Part shown: in pieces, positions 1 to 9,448 of the stretch
How the letters are laid out: each line of letters starts with the position of its first letter
How positions within the stretch are numbered: the first letter of the stretch is position 1
Assembly (NCBI GenBank): GCA_963811555.1
Contig: CAWESG010000031.1
Location: 51,944-115,943, forward strand
Direction: 5' to 3'
Source: Methylosinus sp963811555
GTDB lineage: Bacteria > Pseudomonadota > Alphaproteobacteria > Rhizobiales > Beijerinckiaceae
Length of the DNA stretch: 64,000 bases
Notes under the pieces: generated by a model
The model's input: the letters and a program-made list of their open reading frames with translations, nothing else
Told to the model about the DNA's origin: nothing
Databases searched by the model: none
Program-made: the position numbers and the translations under genes

Positions 1-8
1 TTTATATT

Positions 9-37
9 TTACTTATGCTCATATAGAGCATAAGTAA
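9..37. promoter_or_regulatory. Palindromic operator upstream of nadA (NadQ-type)
   Basis: A perfect inverted repeat has 12-bp arms (9-20 TTACTTATGCTC and 26-37) around a 5-nt spacer. The right arm runs into the AAGGAG ribosome binding site (36-41), 8 nt before the nadA ATG, so a bound protein would block both transcription and ribosome access. In Alphaproteobacteria nadABC is known from comparative genomics to be controlled by the NadQ repressor. Assigning this palindrome to NadQ is inference from position and symmetry; no nadQ gene is in the window. Confidence 0.65.
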
Positions 38-49
38 GGAGAGCGTCTC

Positions 50-1141
50 ATGGCTATCTCAGCGCAAAATGTCGCGGCACTCGGAACACGCGTCTCCCCT
101 GACGCCGTTCGCGCAGGGCTCAGAGCCCGATTTCCCTTGGTCCCTATGCCCCATCTCGCCTGGGACGCCGAGACCGAGGCTGCGACTGCGCATCTTTACG
201 AGCGTGTCGCCAAAGTCATTCCGCCCGTCGAGTGGCCGTTCCATGCGCCTTATATAAAGGCCATCAATGAGCTGAAACGCGAGCGCAACGCCGTCATCCT
301 CGCGCATAACTACCAGACTCCCGAAATCTACCATTGCGTGGCCGATTATGTCGGCGACAGCCTTCAGCTTGCGAAGCTTGCCGCCAAATCGGACGCCGAT
401 GTGATCGTTCAGGGCGGCGTTCACTTCATGGCCGAAACCTCAAAGCTCTTGAACCCAAACAAGGTCGTGCTCATCCCCGATCTCCAGGCCGGCTGCTCGC
501 TCGCGGCCTCGATCACGGGCGCTGACGTTCGGGCGTTGCGCAGGGAATATCCGGGCGTGCCGATCGTCGCTTATGTCAATACGTCAGCTGACGTGAAGGC
601 GGAGGTCGACATCTGCTGCACATCGTCCAACGCCGTAAAGGTGGTGGAAAGCCTTGGCGCCGATCGCGTGATCATGGTTCCGGATCGTTTTCTCGCCCAG
701 AACGTCGCAGCGCAAACCAAGGTGAAAATCATCGCCTGGCACGGCGCCTGCGAAGTGCACGAACGCTTCACGGCTGACGAAATCCAGAGCTATCGCTCGG
801 ACAATCCTGGCGTGAAGATCATCGCGCACCCCGAATGTCCTCGTGAAGTGGTCGAGATTTCCGATTTCTCCGGATCTACTGCGGCGATGATCGACTATGT
901 GAAGACGAAAAAGCCCGCGCGGGTGCTGCTTGTCACCGAATGCTCGATGTCCGACAATGTGGCGGCTGAAACGACGGGGACGGAATTCGTGCGCCCGTGC
1001 AATTTCTGCCCGCATATGAAGCGCATCACTCTTCCCAAGATTCTCGATAGCCTCGTCTATATGAAGGAAGAAGTGCTGATCGATCCGGCCCTCGCCGAAC
1101 GTGCGCGCGCAAGCGTCCAGCGCATGATCGATCTGGGATAG
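50..1141 (+). CDS. nadA: Quinolinate synthase NadA
   Basis: This cytoplasmic 4Fe-4S enzyme condenses iminoaspartate with dihydroxyacetone phosphate to quinolinate, the second step of de novo NAD synthesis. The three cluster cysteines are visible at Cys149 (AGCSLA), Cys234 (GACEVHE) and Cys320 (NFCPHM), in the family's usual three-domain spacing. The 363-aa length fits the long NadA form with an N-terminal extension. The ATG at 50 has AAGGAG 8 nt upstream. It heads a same-strand cluster with a DUF4202 gene, nadB and nadC, and sits directly behind the palindromic operator. Confidence 0.97.
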   Translation: MAISAQNVAALGTRVSPDAVRAGLRARFPLVPMPHLAWDAETEAATAHLYERVAKVIPPVEWPFHAPYIKAINELKRERNAVILAHNYQTPEIYHCVADYVGDSLQLAKLAAKSDADVIVQGGVHFMAETSKLLNPNKVVLIPDLQAGCSLAASITGADVRALRREYPGVPIVAYVNTSADVKAEVDICCTSSNAVKVVESLGADRVIMVPDRFLAQNVAAQTKVKIIAWHGACEVHERFTADEIQSYRSDNPGVKIIAHPECPREVVEISDFSGSTAAMIDYVKTKKPARVLLVTECSMSDNVAAETTGTEFVRPCNFCPHMKRITLPKILDSLVYMKEEVLIDPALAERARASVQRMIDLG

Positions 1142-1169
1142 ACGAAGCAACCGCGCGGAAAGGCACGCT

Positions 1170-1817
1170 ATGTCGGCGCCCGCAAACAAGCTTGACGATC
1201 TGTTTGCGGCGATCGACGCGGCCAACTCCGACGATCCGCGGCGCGTCATCTGCGAGGACGGCGAGGAACGACCCTTCGAGGTCCTCTATTCCCAGCGCAT
1301 GAGCGCGCGCTTGAACGCGCTTTATCCCGGGGCGTCGGAGCTGCTGAAAATAGCCGCTCGCGCCCAGCACCTTCGCCGATGGGATATTCCGCGCGAAAAC
1401 TTTCCGGTCGGTCGTCACGGCTATAACGACTGGCGCAAGGAGTGCCGCCAACACCACGCTCGTCTCATCGCGGCCCTTATGCGCGAGCACGGCTATGGCG
1501 CCGACCAGATCGCCCATGTCGGATTGCTGCTGCGCAAGGAGCAATTGAAGAAAGACCCTGAGAGCCAAGCGCTCGAGAACGTCGCCGCGATCGTTTTCCT
1601 CGAACATTATTTCGACGACTTCCACGCCAAATATGCCGATTACGACGACGACAAAATCATCGACATCATTGGCAAGACTTTGTGCAAAATGTCCCCGAAA
1701 GGCCATGCGGCCGCACTTGCCCTGCCCTTGCCGAGCCGCACGCGCGCGCTGGTGAGCGCCGCAATCGACCGCCAGTCGAAGGCGCTCGAGCGGCTCGCTC
1801 AAGTCGCGATCGATTGA
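1170..1817 (+). CDS. DUF4202 domain protein in the nad cluster
   Basis: This 215-aa soluble protein matches the DUF4202 family across its length, including the characteristic stretch around AARAQHLRRWDIPR followed by GYNDWR and a His-rich helix. No function is established for the family. The conserved His/Asp pattern (QHLRRW, CRQHH, EHYFDDF) resembles HD-type metal-dependent hydrolases, but that is my inference. It starts 28 nt after nadA and ends 13 nt before nadB, so it is almost certainly co-transcribed with NAD synthesis genes. No signal peptide or membrane segment is present. Confidence 0.85.
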   Translation: MSAPANKLDDLFAAIDAANSDDPRRVICEDGEERPFEVLYSQRMSARLNALYPGASELLKIAARAQHLRRWDIPRENFPVGRHGYNDWRKECRQHHARLIAALMREHGYGADQIAHVGLLLRKEQLKKDPESQALENVAAIVFLEHYFDDFHAKYADYDDDKIIDIIGKTLCKMSPKGHAAALALPLPSRTRALVSAAIDRQSKALERLAQVAID

Positions 1818-1830
1818 TCGTGCAAAAGGC

Positions 1831-3370
1831 GTGAACGCTTCCCCTCCTCCCGTCCTAATCGTCGGCGGCGGCCTGGCTGGCGTGTTCTGCGCGCTGAAAC
1901 TCGCGCCGCAACGCGTCGCAATTCTTGCGCCGGCGCAGATCGGAGCAAGCGGTTCGTCCTTCTGGGCTCAGGGCGGCATCGCCGCTGCGGTCGAGGAAGG
2001 CGATGCGCCCGAAATTCACGCAAGCGATACGGTCGCCGCAGGCGCGGGGATCGTCGACGAAAAAATCGCACTCGGCATGGCGCGTGAAGCTCGGGCCCGC
2101 ATCGAAGACTTGTCCACGATGGGCGTTCCGTTCGACCGATCATCGCTCGGACTCTTCACGCCGTCGCGCGAGGCGGCGCATTCGCATCGGCGCATCGTGC
2201 GCGTGAAAGGCGACGCCGCTGGCCGCGCCATTATGGAGGCGCTCGCGCGGCAAGTCGCGAAGACGCCCGACAATCGAAGTTGTCGCAGGTTTCGCGGCGC
2301 AAGAGCTTTTGATGCGCGACGGACGAGCGGTTGGCGTTCGCGCGCGTCATACGTCCGGAATTGTGCGCGACTTTCACTGTTCCGCGCTCGTGCTCGCAAC
2401 AGGCGGGATCGGTCATCTCTATCGCGTCACCACCAATCCGCTTGAGGCGCGCGGCGTCGGCCTCGCAATAGCCGCCCGCGCCGGCGCTCTCATATCGGAC
2501 GCCGAATTCGTGCAGTTTCATCCAACGGCCATCGACGTCGGAGCCGACCCCGCGCCGCTCGCGACAGAATTGTTACGCGGCGAAGGCGCAACCATCATCG
2601 ACAAAGATGGACGCCGCTTCCTGACCGAGATCGACCCGGCGGCCGAACTCGCGCCGCGAGACATTGTCGCGCGGGGAGTCTTTGCAAGCATTGCGGCAGG
2701 CAATGGCGCCTTCCTCGACGCGCGCGCCGCCGTCGGCGCCGATTTTCCCACGCGCTTTCCGACCGTTTTCGCAAGTTGCGTGGCGGCGGGACTTGATCCG
2801 AGAACGACGCCCATCCCGATCGCTCCCGCCGCCCATTATCATATGGGAGGCGTATGGACCGACGAGCGCGGCAAGACGTCGCTGGATGGTCTATGGGCGG
2901 TCGGCGAAGTGGCGGCGACCGGGGTGCATGGCGCCAATCGGCTCGCGTCCAACTCACTGCTCGAAGCGATCGTCTTCGCCGCGCGCATCGCCGAAGACAT
3001 TTTGGCGAGCCCGCTTGCGACGCAGCTCGACGCGCCAAGCGAGGCGTCGCTCGCGACGGGCGACGACGCCGCTTTGATCGAGGAATTGCGCGACATGATG
3101 TCGTCGAACGTCGGCGTCGTCCGCAACGGCGAGGATTTGCTGAGCGCAGTGAAACGCTTGCTGCGCATCGAAGCCGAAGCGACGGACATTGAGACGCGAA
3201 ATATGGCGACGACGGCGCTGCTCATCGGCAGCGCCGCGCTGGCGCGTCGCGAAAGCCGCGGCGCGCATTTCCGCCTCGACTACCCGGAGCCTGTCGCCGC
3301 CCTCGCTCATCGGTCTCGAATGACGCTCGCCGATGCGCGAAGCATTGCCGCGGAGACTGTCGCGCAATGA
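1831..3370 (+). pseudogene. nadB: L-aspartate oxidase NadB, broken by one +1 frameshift
   Basis: NadB is an FAD enzyme that oxidises L-aspartate to iminoaspartate, the substrate of NadA. From a GTG at 1831 the frame gives the FAD-binding GGGLAGVFCALKLA, the SSFWAQGGIAAA motif and the substrate region. The frame breaks near 2266-2270 and homology resumes one base on (TIEVVAGFAAQELL) to the end, including the GANRLASNSLLEA flavin motif. Removing one base restores a protein of about 512 aa, normal for NadB. The stop overlaps the nadC start (ATGA). A consensus insertion error is more likely than true inactivation, because nadA and nadC are intact. Confidence 0.9.
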
Positions 3371-4227
3371 CCAATCTCCTTCCCGAGCTGTCTCCGCTGT
3401 TTATTGAAACCGCAGTGCGCGCCGCGCTCGAAGAAGATTTAGGACGCGCAGGCGACATCACGACGCAGGCGACGATACCTGCGAAAGCCAGCGCGACGGC
3501 GGTGATCGCGGCGCGGGAAGATGGCGTCGTCGCCGGCCTGCCTCTGGCGCGTGAGGCTTTCCGTCTCCTCGACTCGAACGTCACATTCGAACCATGCGTC
3601 GCAGATGGCGACCGCATCGCCGGCGGCGAGATAATTGCGCGCATCGCGGGCCCGGCGCGCGCGGTGCTTTCGGCCGAACGCGTAGCGCTCAACTATCTCG
3701 GCCGTCTGAGCGGCGTCGCAACGCTGACCTCGCGCTTCGCGGAGCGAATTGCGCATACGAAGGCGAAAGTGTGCGACACGCGCAAGACGACGCCCGGTCT
3801 GCGGGTCTTTGAAAAATACGCCGTGCGTTGCGGGGGCGGCGTCAACCATCGTTTCGGATTGGATGACGCCGTTCTCATCAAAGACAATCACATTGCGATT
3901 GCGGGCGGGATCGCAACGGCGTTGCGCGCGGCGAAAGCGCATGTCGGCCATCTCGTCAAGATCGAGATCGAAGTCGATACGCTGGCGCAATTGCGCGAGG
4001 TCCTCGACGAGGGCGCCGACGCCGTATTGCTCGACAACATGTCGATTGCGCAACTGCGCGAGGCCGTTGCGCTCATTGCTGGACGTTTGCCGTGCGAGGC
4101 CTCTGGCGGCGTTACGCTCGAGACCATCGCGCAGATCGCCGAAACCGGGGTCGATCTGATATCCGTAGGGGCGCTCACGCATTCGGCGCGCACGCTCGAC
4201 CTCGGGCTTGATATCGACGTCCGCTAG
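3367..4227 (+). CDS. nadC: Nicotinate-nucleotide pyrophosphorylase NadC
   Basis: NadC converts quinolinate plus PRPP to nicotinate mononucleotide, pyrophosphate and CO2, completing the nad cluster. The 286-aa protein shows the DTRKTTPGLR motif, EKYAVRCGGGVNHR and IKDNHI that build the quinolinate/PRPP site, and the EIEVD strand typical of the barrel. The ATG overlaps the nadB stop by 4 nt, which implies translational coupling. Its own stop overlaps the end of the convergent deacetylase gene by 4 nt. Confidence 0.97.
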   Translation: MTNLLPELSPLFIETAVRAALEEDLGRAGDITTQATIPAKASATAVIAAREDGVVAGLPLAREAFRLLDSNVTFEPCVADGDRIAGGEIIARIAGPARAVLSAERVALNYLGRLSGVATLTSRFAERIAHTKAKVCDTRKTTPGLRVFEKYAVRCGGGVNHRFGLDDAVLIKDNHIAIAGGIATALRAAKAHVGHLVKIEIEVDTLAQLREVLDEGADAVLLDNMSIAQLREAVALIAGRLPCEASGGVTLETIAQIAETGVDLISVGALTHSARTLDLGLDIDVR

Positions 4228-5096
4228 GCCGCCGCTTCGGTAAGTCCAAGCATTTCGCTCAGACGCCCCACTCGCAATCGCTTGCTCTCCAAGAGGTCCG
4301 TAAACTGCTGCGACAATAAAAACGCCAGTTCCTGTTCACGGGTGACCGTGACGGGATCCAGGTCGCGCAATTCCTGATCGACATGGCCGGGATGACACAT
4401 GATGAGATGGCGACCGCCCCGCGCGCGGAGATAGGTCGCGAAACGTTTTCCGTAATCCTGGCCGGGGTTGAAATCCGAGAAGCCGGAGAATCCTCTGTTC
4501 AGCGTGAACCCGCGTCTCTTGGCGTCACGGCGAAAGCCCGTCGCCAGCGCGCGAATGGCCAAAGCCTTTTTCACATCGGCGCGCCGCAAGAGAATGCGGT
4601 GCGGCCAATCTCCGGCGTCCCGCAGCCACAGTTTTCCGGCCAGTCCGCGAGCGTGCAAAGCGTCAAGCAAGGCGTGACGGATATAGGGAAGCACATGCAC
4701 ATGCTGATGACCGTCGACGAAATCCGGCGGCCTGTCCATGACCGCCTCAAATCGATCGAGTTGACGGTCGATCTCGACGCGAATTTCGTCCATCGGCAGC
4801 TTGCCCCGCATCGAGGCGCGAACAACGTCGGAAATCTGAGGGAACGCGCCGTTGGGAGCGAATTTTGGCATTTGGGAAAGCGGTTTGCCGAGCGTGAGAT
4901 TGAAATGCAGCCCCATGTCCGCCTTGGAGGCGCGACGGGGCAGTTCCCAACCCAGCGCCGGCCAGCGCGGCCCATTGACGAGCGCGGACACGGCGGACAG
5001 CCGCCCCGCGTCCACAGCCTCGAGAATCCCGACGCTGACGCCGTAGGACAGGCCGTAGTCGTCGGCGCAAATGGCGATCGTCTCAATATTGGCCAT
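4224..5096 (-). CDS. ChbG/HpnK (YdjC) family carbohydrate deacetylase
   Basis: This is a YdjC-fold metal-dependent deacetylase. The metal motif ICADDYG follows the N-terminus, and VDGHQHVH and CHPGH supply the remaining metal-binding residues. In hopanoid producers, HpnK members deacetylate an N-acetylglucosaminyl hopanoid intermediate; other members act on chitooligosaccharides. No hopanoid gene lies alongside, so the substrate is open. I chose the ATG at 5096 because it sits just before the conserved core and has GGGAG 12 nt upstream. An ATG at 5108 and longer forms up to 5177 are possible. It is divergent from the glycosyltransferase gene. Confidence 0.8.
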   Translation of the reverse strand: MANIETIAICADDYGLSYGVSVGILEAVDAGRLSAVSALVNGPRWPALGWELPRRASKADMGLHFNLTLGKPLSQMPKFAPNGAFPQISDVVRASMRGKLPMDEIRVEIDRQLDRFEAVMDRPPDFVDGHQHVHVLPYIRHALLDALHARGLAGKLWLRDAGDWPHRILLRRADVKKALAIRALATGFRRDAKRRGFTLNRGFSGFSDFNPGQDYGKRFATYLRARGGRHLIMCHPGHVDQELRDLDPVTVTREQELAFLLSQQFTDLLESKRLRVGRLSEMLGLTEAAA

Positions 5097-5245
5097 AAAT
5101 CTTGTCATCTCCCGTTGACGCGCCGCGCATGATAGCAGGAAGGGCGGCGAAATGACCCCTCCCCGCGCGCACGCCAAGGAGCCTGTTCTTGCGCATTTTC
5201 CGTTCCACGCCTAGTTCCTTGCGGAACAAGGATCAGAATCACGCA

Positions 5246-6226
5246 ATGCGACAAGCGCCCCAATCCGCGCCGCCCGAATTATCGATAGTCGTTCCCGTTT
5301 TCAACGAAGCGGAAAACCTCCGCCCCCTGGTCGCGCGACTGACCCCGGCGTTGGAGGCGTGCTGCGGCGGCTCCTTCGAGGCGATCTTCGTCGACGACGG
5401 CTCGTCGGACGAGACCCTTCAGACGCTACGCGATCTGAACGCCGCAGATGCGCGGCTGACCGCCCTGTCCTTCAGCCGAAATTTCGGCAAGGAGATCGCC
5501 ATCGCCGCCGGCCTCGACCATGCGCGCGGCAAGGCCGTCGTCATTATGGACGCGGACCTCCAACATCCGCCCGAAGCAATCGAGGCCTTCATCGCCAAAT
5601 GGCGAGAAGGATACAAGAACATCTACGGCCAACGGGTCGATCGCTCCACCGATCCCAAAATGCGAAGCGCTCTGACGGAAGTCTACTATAGTCTGCTCGA
5701 TCACTTCGGAGACATCTCGCTGCCACATGGCGCAGGGGACTTCCGGCTGCTCGATCGGCAAGCTGTGGACGCATTGGCGAAACTGCGCGAACACGCCCGC
5801 TTTTCGAAAGGTCTTTACGCGTGGATCGGCTTCAAGTCGATCGGCGTTCCCTTCATCGTCGAGGAGCGCGCCGCCGGGGAATCAAAATTCAGTTACACCA
5901 AGCTGTTTCGCTTCGCGCTTGACGGGCTGATGTCTTTTTCGTCGATCCCGCTGAGGGTCTGGACATATGTCGGTTTGACGATTTCGGCTTTCGCGTTGAT
6001 CATGGCGCTCTACTTCTTCGTCCGCACGGCGCTCTTTGGCGTCGATGTGCCGGGCTTTCCCTCGCTCATCGTCTCGATCGCCTTCTTCTCAGGCGTGCAA
6101 TTGCTTTCGCTCGGCGTCCTCGGAGAATATATCGCGCGGATTTTCGCCGAGGTGAAAGACCGGCCGCTCTATCTCGTGGCGGAACGACTGGGGATCGACG
6201 AGCGCGACGAAACTTCGCGACGCTGA
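5246..6226 (+). CDS. Family 2 glycosyltransferase, DPM1/GtrB type
   Basis: An N-terminal GT-A domain (VVPVFNEAENL, VDDGSSDET, DADLQHPPEA, QRVDRSTD) is followed by two C-terminal membrane helices (about residues 230-300) and a short cytosolic tail. This is the layout of polyprenyl-phosphate glycosyltransferases such as GtrB and ArnC, which load a sugar onto undecaprenyl phosphate at the inner membrane. The sugar cannot be read from sequence. I take the ATG at 5246. A TTG at 5189 with AAGGAG 8 nt upstream would add 19 residues and cannot be excluded. It sits 26 nt before the small membrane protein gene. Confidence 0.85.
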   Translation: MRQAPQSAPPELSIVVPVFNEAENLRPLVARLTPALEACCGGSFEAIFVDDGSSDETLQTLRDLNAADARLTALSFSRNFGKEIAIAAGLDHARGKAVVIMDADLQHPPEAIEAFIAKWREGYKNIYGQRVDRSTDPKMRSALTEVYYSLLDHFGDISLPHGAGDFRLLDRQAVDALAKLREHARFSKGLYAWIGFKSIGVPFIVEERAAGESKFSYTKLFRFALDGLMSFSSIPLRVWTYVGLTISAFALIMALYFFVRTALFGVDVPGFPSLIVSIAFFSGVQLLSLGVLGEYIARIFAEVKDRPLYLVAERLGIDERDETSRR

Positions 6227-6252
6227 AGAGATCGGATCAGAGGATCTTCGTC

Positions 6253-6672
6253 ATGACGAGCAAATCTTCTGGCGCGGCCACAATCGTCAAGCTGCTGCTC
6301 GCCGCACTTGTCCTGACCGCGCTGCTTGCAAGTTTCGGCCTCCGGCTCTGGCGATTTGGCGGCGCGCCGCCTTTACCGGCCCTGCTCGAAGGTTTGGGCG
6401 ACTCGCGCGAAGCTTCGAGCCAGCAGACCTTCGTTCAGCGCCTGCGCGAACGCTTTCCGCCCGGCTCCAAGGAAGACGATCTGGTGCAGGAGCTTCGCAA
6501 ACAAGGATTCCAGCTGAAGACCGAAGGGCGCGCACCTCAAAAAGAGGCCTCTTTTGACCGCGCCGCGGGCTTGCAGGACATCTGCCGGCGCGGAGGGAAC
6601 ATCCATTGGTCTGCGGATGAAAGCGGGAAGTTGAGCGATGTCTCGGGCGGATACTACGTCCATTGCCCATAG
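6253..6672 (+). CDS. Small anchored hypothetical protein
   Basis: I do not recognise this 139-aa protein. One N-terminal membrane helix (about residues 10-32) is followed by a soluble domain with two cysteines (DICRRGG, YYVHCP) that could pair in the periplasm. The region around QTFVQRLRERFPPGSKEDDLVQELRKQGF is helical and charged. It follows the glycosyltransferase by 26 nt on the same strand and precedes murJ, so an envelope role is plausible from context only. Confidence 0.7.
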   Translation: MTSKSSGAATIVKLLLAALVLTALLASFGLRLWRFGGAPPLPALLEGLGDSREASSQQTFVQRLRERFPPGSKEDDLVQELRKQGFQLKTEGRAPQKEASFDRAAGLQDICRRGGNIHWSADESGKLSDVSGGYYVHCP

Positions 6673-6757
6673 TCGCTCATATTTCTGACCGTCGAGCCGA
6701 CGGCGCAAATTGCGCTTGGCAGCGAATGGTTAACGAGAAATTGCTAGAAGCGTGCCG

Positions 6758-8336
6758 ATGATTCGAAATCTCCTCTCGGTCGGCGGCTTCACCCTGCTCT
6801 CGCGGATCACGGGCTTTCTGAGCCTCGCGGTGCAGTCGGCCGTGATGGGCGCCGGAATGGTCTCGGACGCTTTCTTCATTGCTCAGCGCCTGCCAAATAG
6901 TTTCCGCAGCATTTTTGGCGAAGGCGCGTTCAACGCCGCTTATGTGCCTTGCTATTCCAAGGCCCTCGCGCAGCCAGACCCCAACGCCGCACGCAATTTT
7001 TCGTCGCAAGTCTTCACCCTGCTTCTCATCTCGCAGATCGTCCTGTCTGCTGATCGTCTGGGCGTTCACGCCGCAATTCGTCGCGTTGATCGCGCCTGGA
7101 CTCGACGATCGCCCCGAGAAATTCGCGATGGCCGTCACGATGACGCGCATCACCTTTCCTTATCTCTTGTGCATGACGCTGTTCACGCTGCATCAGGGCA
7201 CGCTGAACGCGCATGGCTATTTCGCGCTCGCGGCCTTCGCGCCGAATCTCATGAATTTGAGCGTCATGGCGGCTCTCGCGGTCGCCTTTCTGTTCCCAAA
7301 CGCAGGCGTCGCCGCCAGTTACGGCGTCACCATTTCCGGCTTCCTGCAGCTCGGTCTCCTGATGTTTTCCGCCCGCCGCGCGGGTCTTTTGGAAGGCATT
7401 GCGCGGCCCGAATGGCCGACCGTGCGCGAATTCTTTCTAATGCTTGGCCCGGCGATCGTCGGCTCCGCCACCCCGCAGATCGCCGTGTTCGCCGACACCA
7501 TCCTTTCGTCCATGCTCGCAGACGGCGGCGTCTCGTCGATTTCATACGCCGAGCGGCTCTATCAATTGCCGGTGGGAGTCATCGGCATCGCGGCCGGAAC
7601 GGTGCTTCTGCCGGAAATGAGTCGGCGCCTTGCAAAAGGCGATCACGACGGCGCGCAGGCGGCGCAAAACCGCACCATGGCGCTGACCATTGCGCTGACC
7701 GCGCCGTTCTTCATCGCCTTTGTGACAATTCCCGAACTCATCATGCGCGGATTGTTCATGCGCGGAAAGTTCACGGCGCTCGACGCATTGGCGGCGGGCG
7801 ACGTGCTTTCGGCTTACGGCGGCGGCCTGCTGGCGCTGGTCCTCATCGCCTCCGCGCGAGCGAGCTTCCAATCGCGCGGCGACACAAGAACGCCGATGAT
7901 CATTGCGCTTGTGGCGCTGGCTGCGAATGTCGCGCTGAAAATCATTTTGTTTCGTCCGCTTGGCGCCGTCGGCCTCGCGACGGCGACCTCCGTCGGCCTT
8001 TGGATACAACTCGCGGCCTTGGTCGGTCTCGGCCTTACGCGCGAGACGATGACCTTCGATGCGACATTCTGGAAAGTCACGGCGGCGACTGGCGCCGCCA
8101 GCGTTCTACTGGCCCTGCTCGCCATCGTTGGTCTCAAGCCGTTCTTGGCCCTTGGCGCGCGATTTCGATCCTTCGCAGACATCGTGGCGCTGATTTCGCT
8201 CGGCGCGACGGGGGCGATTGTATACGGGATCGCTCTGCTCGGAGCGCTGCATATTTTCGGAATCCGACTGATGAGCCTGCGACGAAAGGCGGCTTCAGCC
8301 GTCGTCGAGACGCCGCCTCCCAATGGGTTGGTTTAG
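6758..8336 (+). pseudogene. murJ: Lipid II flippase MurJ, broken by one +1 frameshift
   Basis: MurJ is the MVF/MATE-fold flippase that moves lipid II across the inner membrane for peptidoglycan synthesis. The first frame carries the N-terminal helices and the signature RLPNSFRSIFGEGAFNAAYVP. At 7046 an extra T shifts the frame; deleting it gives VLLLIVWAF and an uninterrupted remainder with about 14 membrane helices. The reconstructed length is about 525 aa, normal for MurJ. I chose the ATG at 6758; a GTG at 6752 adds two residues. MurJ is essential in most bacteria, so a sequence error is the likely cause. Confidence 0.9.
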
Positions 8337-8344
8337 GAAAGCGC

Positions 8345-8731
8345 TCACAAGAATTGCGACAATCCCGGAATGGCGCTGGCGATTTTCTGAACGTTCTCCT
8401 TGCCGATGAGCCCTTCGGCATGGGCAAGAATTTCCCTCGCCAGAGTTTGAATCTGACCCATGTCCAGGCCGGCGCTGTTGAGTTTGCCGGCAAGGCCCAT
8501 CAATCCGCCCGCGCCGCCCATAAGTCCGCCGAGCAATCCGCCGCTCCCGCCCTGATCGGCTGCAGCAGCGTCAATCGCGTCTTGAGAGCCGGGAAGTTTT
8601 CCGATCAGTTCGGCGACGGGCCCATCGGGAAACTCCTTCTGGAGAAAAACGAGCACATGGCCGATCGCGACCTTGGCGAGGTTGGCGTCCACTCCCAATG
8701 CGGCGGTCACACGCGCAATCAGTTCGTCCAT
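8345..8731 (-). CDS. Small helical protein, DUF2267/DUF2780-like (copy 1)
   Basis: This 128-aa protein has an amphipathic helical N-terminal half (ALGVDANLAKVAIGHVLVFLQKEFPDG), a Gly-rich low-complexity stretch (GGLLGGLMGGAGGLMG, about residues 65-80) and a C-terminal helical segment (ILAHAEGLIGKENVQKIASAIPGL). It is a clear paralog of the gene at 8909-9349: both share the AIGHVLLFL and LIGKD/ENV...IPSL elements. The fold recalls DUF2267 or DUF2780, but I cannot choose between them. No signal peptide is seen. It converges on murJ with an 8-nt gap. Confidence 0.7.
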   Translation of the reverse strand: MDELIARVTAALGVDANLAKVAIGHVLVFLQKEFPDGPVAELIGKLPGSQDAIDAAAADQGGSGGLLGGLMGGAGGLMGLAGKLNSAGLDMGQIQTLAREILAHAEGLIGKENVQKIASAIPGLSQFL

Positions 8732-8908
8732 TTCTCATTCTCCTGAAAATCGCCGCACAAACGCGCGACGCGATAGTTGTCGCCGCCGAATGGGTTAAAA
8801 TCAAGCCAAGAAGCGCGTCACGCGAAGAACGCTTGCGGTGAGTAGGATTCACAAACGAAAGCGCGCCCCAAAGGGCGCGCCATCATGTTTTCGTCAGTCT
8901 CAAATCTT

Positions 8909-9349
8909 TCACGGATTCCGGCGCAACGCCTCTTCGTTCCGCGATTGCGTTATACGCCCCGCGAGCGACGGAATTTCGCTCATCACCTGAGCGACGCCGT
9001 CCTTGCCGATCATCTTTTCGGTTTGGACCAACACTTCATTCAAAACGGCGGTGCTCTGCGCCTCAGTGAGGCCGAGATTGCTGAGATTTTCGTAAAGGAC
9101 GCTCACATCCACCGAGCGTTGACCCATAAGGCTGTCGAAAACGCCGATCACGGCGCTCACACCGCCATCGCTCGTGGCCTCGGCCGCCGCGACCGCTTCG
9201 CGAGCCATCGGAAGATTGTCGATCATTTCGCTGATGTGGCCTTGAGGCGCCTCGTTGCGCAAGAACAGAAGAACGTGTCCTATCGCCGTCTTCGCCGTTC
9301 CGTCGTCGATCCCCGCCGCCATGGCGACGTTTTTTATCAGTTGTTCCAT
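8909..9349 (-). CDS. Small helical protein, DUF2267/DUF2780-like (copy 2)
   Basis: This is a 146-aa paralog of the neighbour at 8345-8731. It shares the N-terminal AGIDDGTAKTAIGHVLLFLRNE block and the C-terminal MIGKDGVAQVMSEIPSLAG block, but lacks the Gly-rich insert. The ATG at 9349 has GGAGGAA 7 nt upstream, which settles the start against a longer open frame to 9409. The 177-nt gap between the paralogs contains GGCGCGC inverted elements (8868-8880). Function is unknown. Confidence 0.75.
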   Translation of the reverse strand: MEQLIKNVAMAAGIDDGTAKTAIGHVLLFLRNEAPQGHISEMIDNLPMAREAVAAAEATSDGGVSAVIGVFDSLMGQRSVDVSVLYENLSNLGLTEAQSTAVLNEVLVQTEKMIGKDGVAQVMSEIPSLAGRITQSRNEEALRRNP

Positions 9350-9448
9350 GGGAATTCCTCCCTCAAGCCAATGTCGCAGTCGACATGTGTCCCTTAAGGA
9401 AGATGGCAAGCTGAGCGGCGAACAAATGCTAAGAAAGCACGGCGAAAT

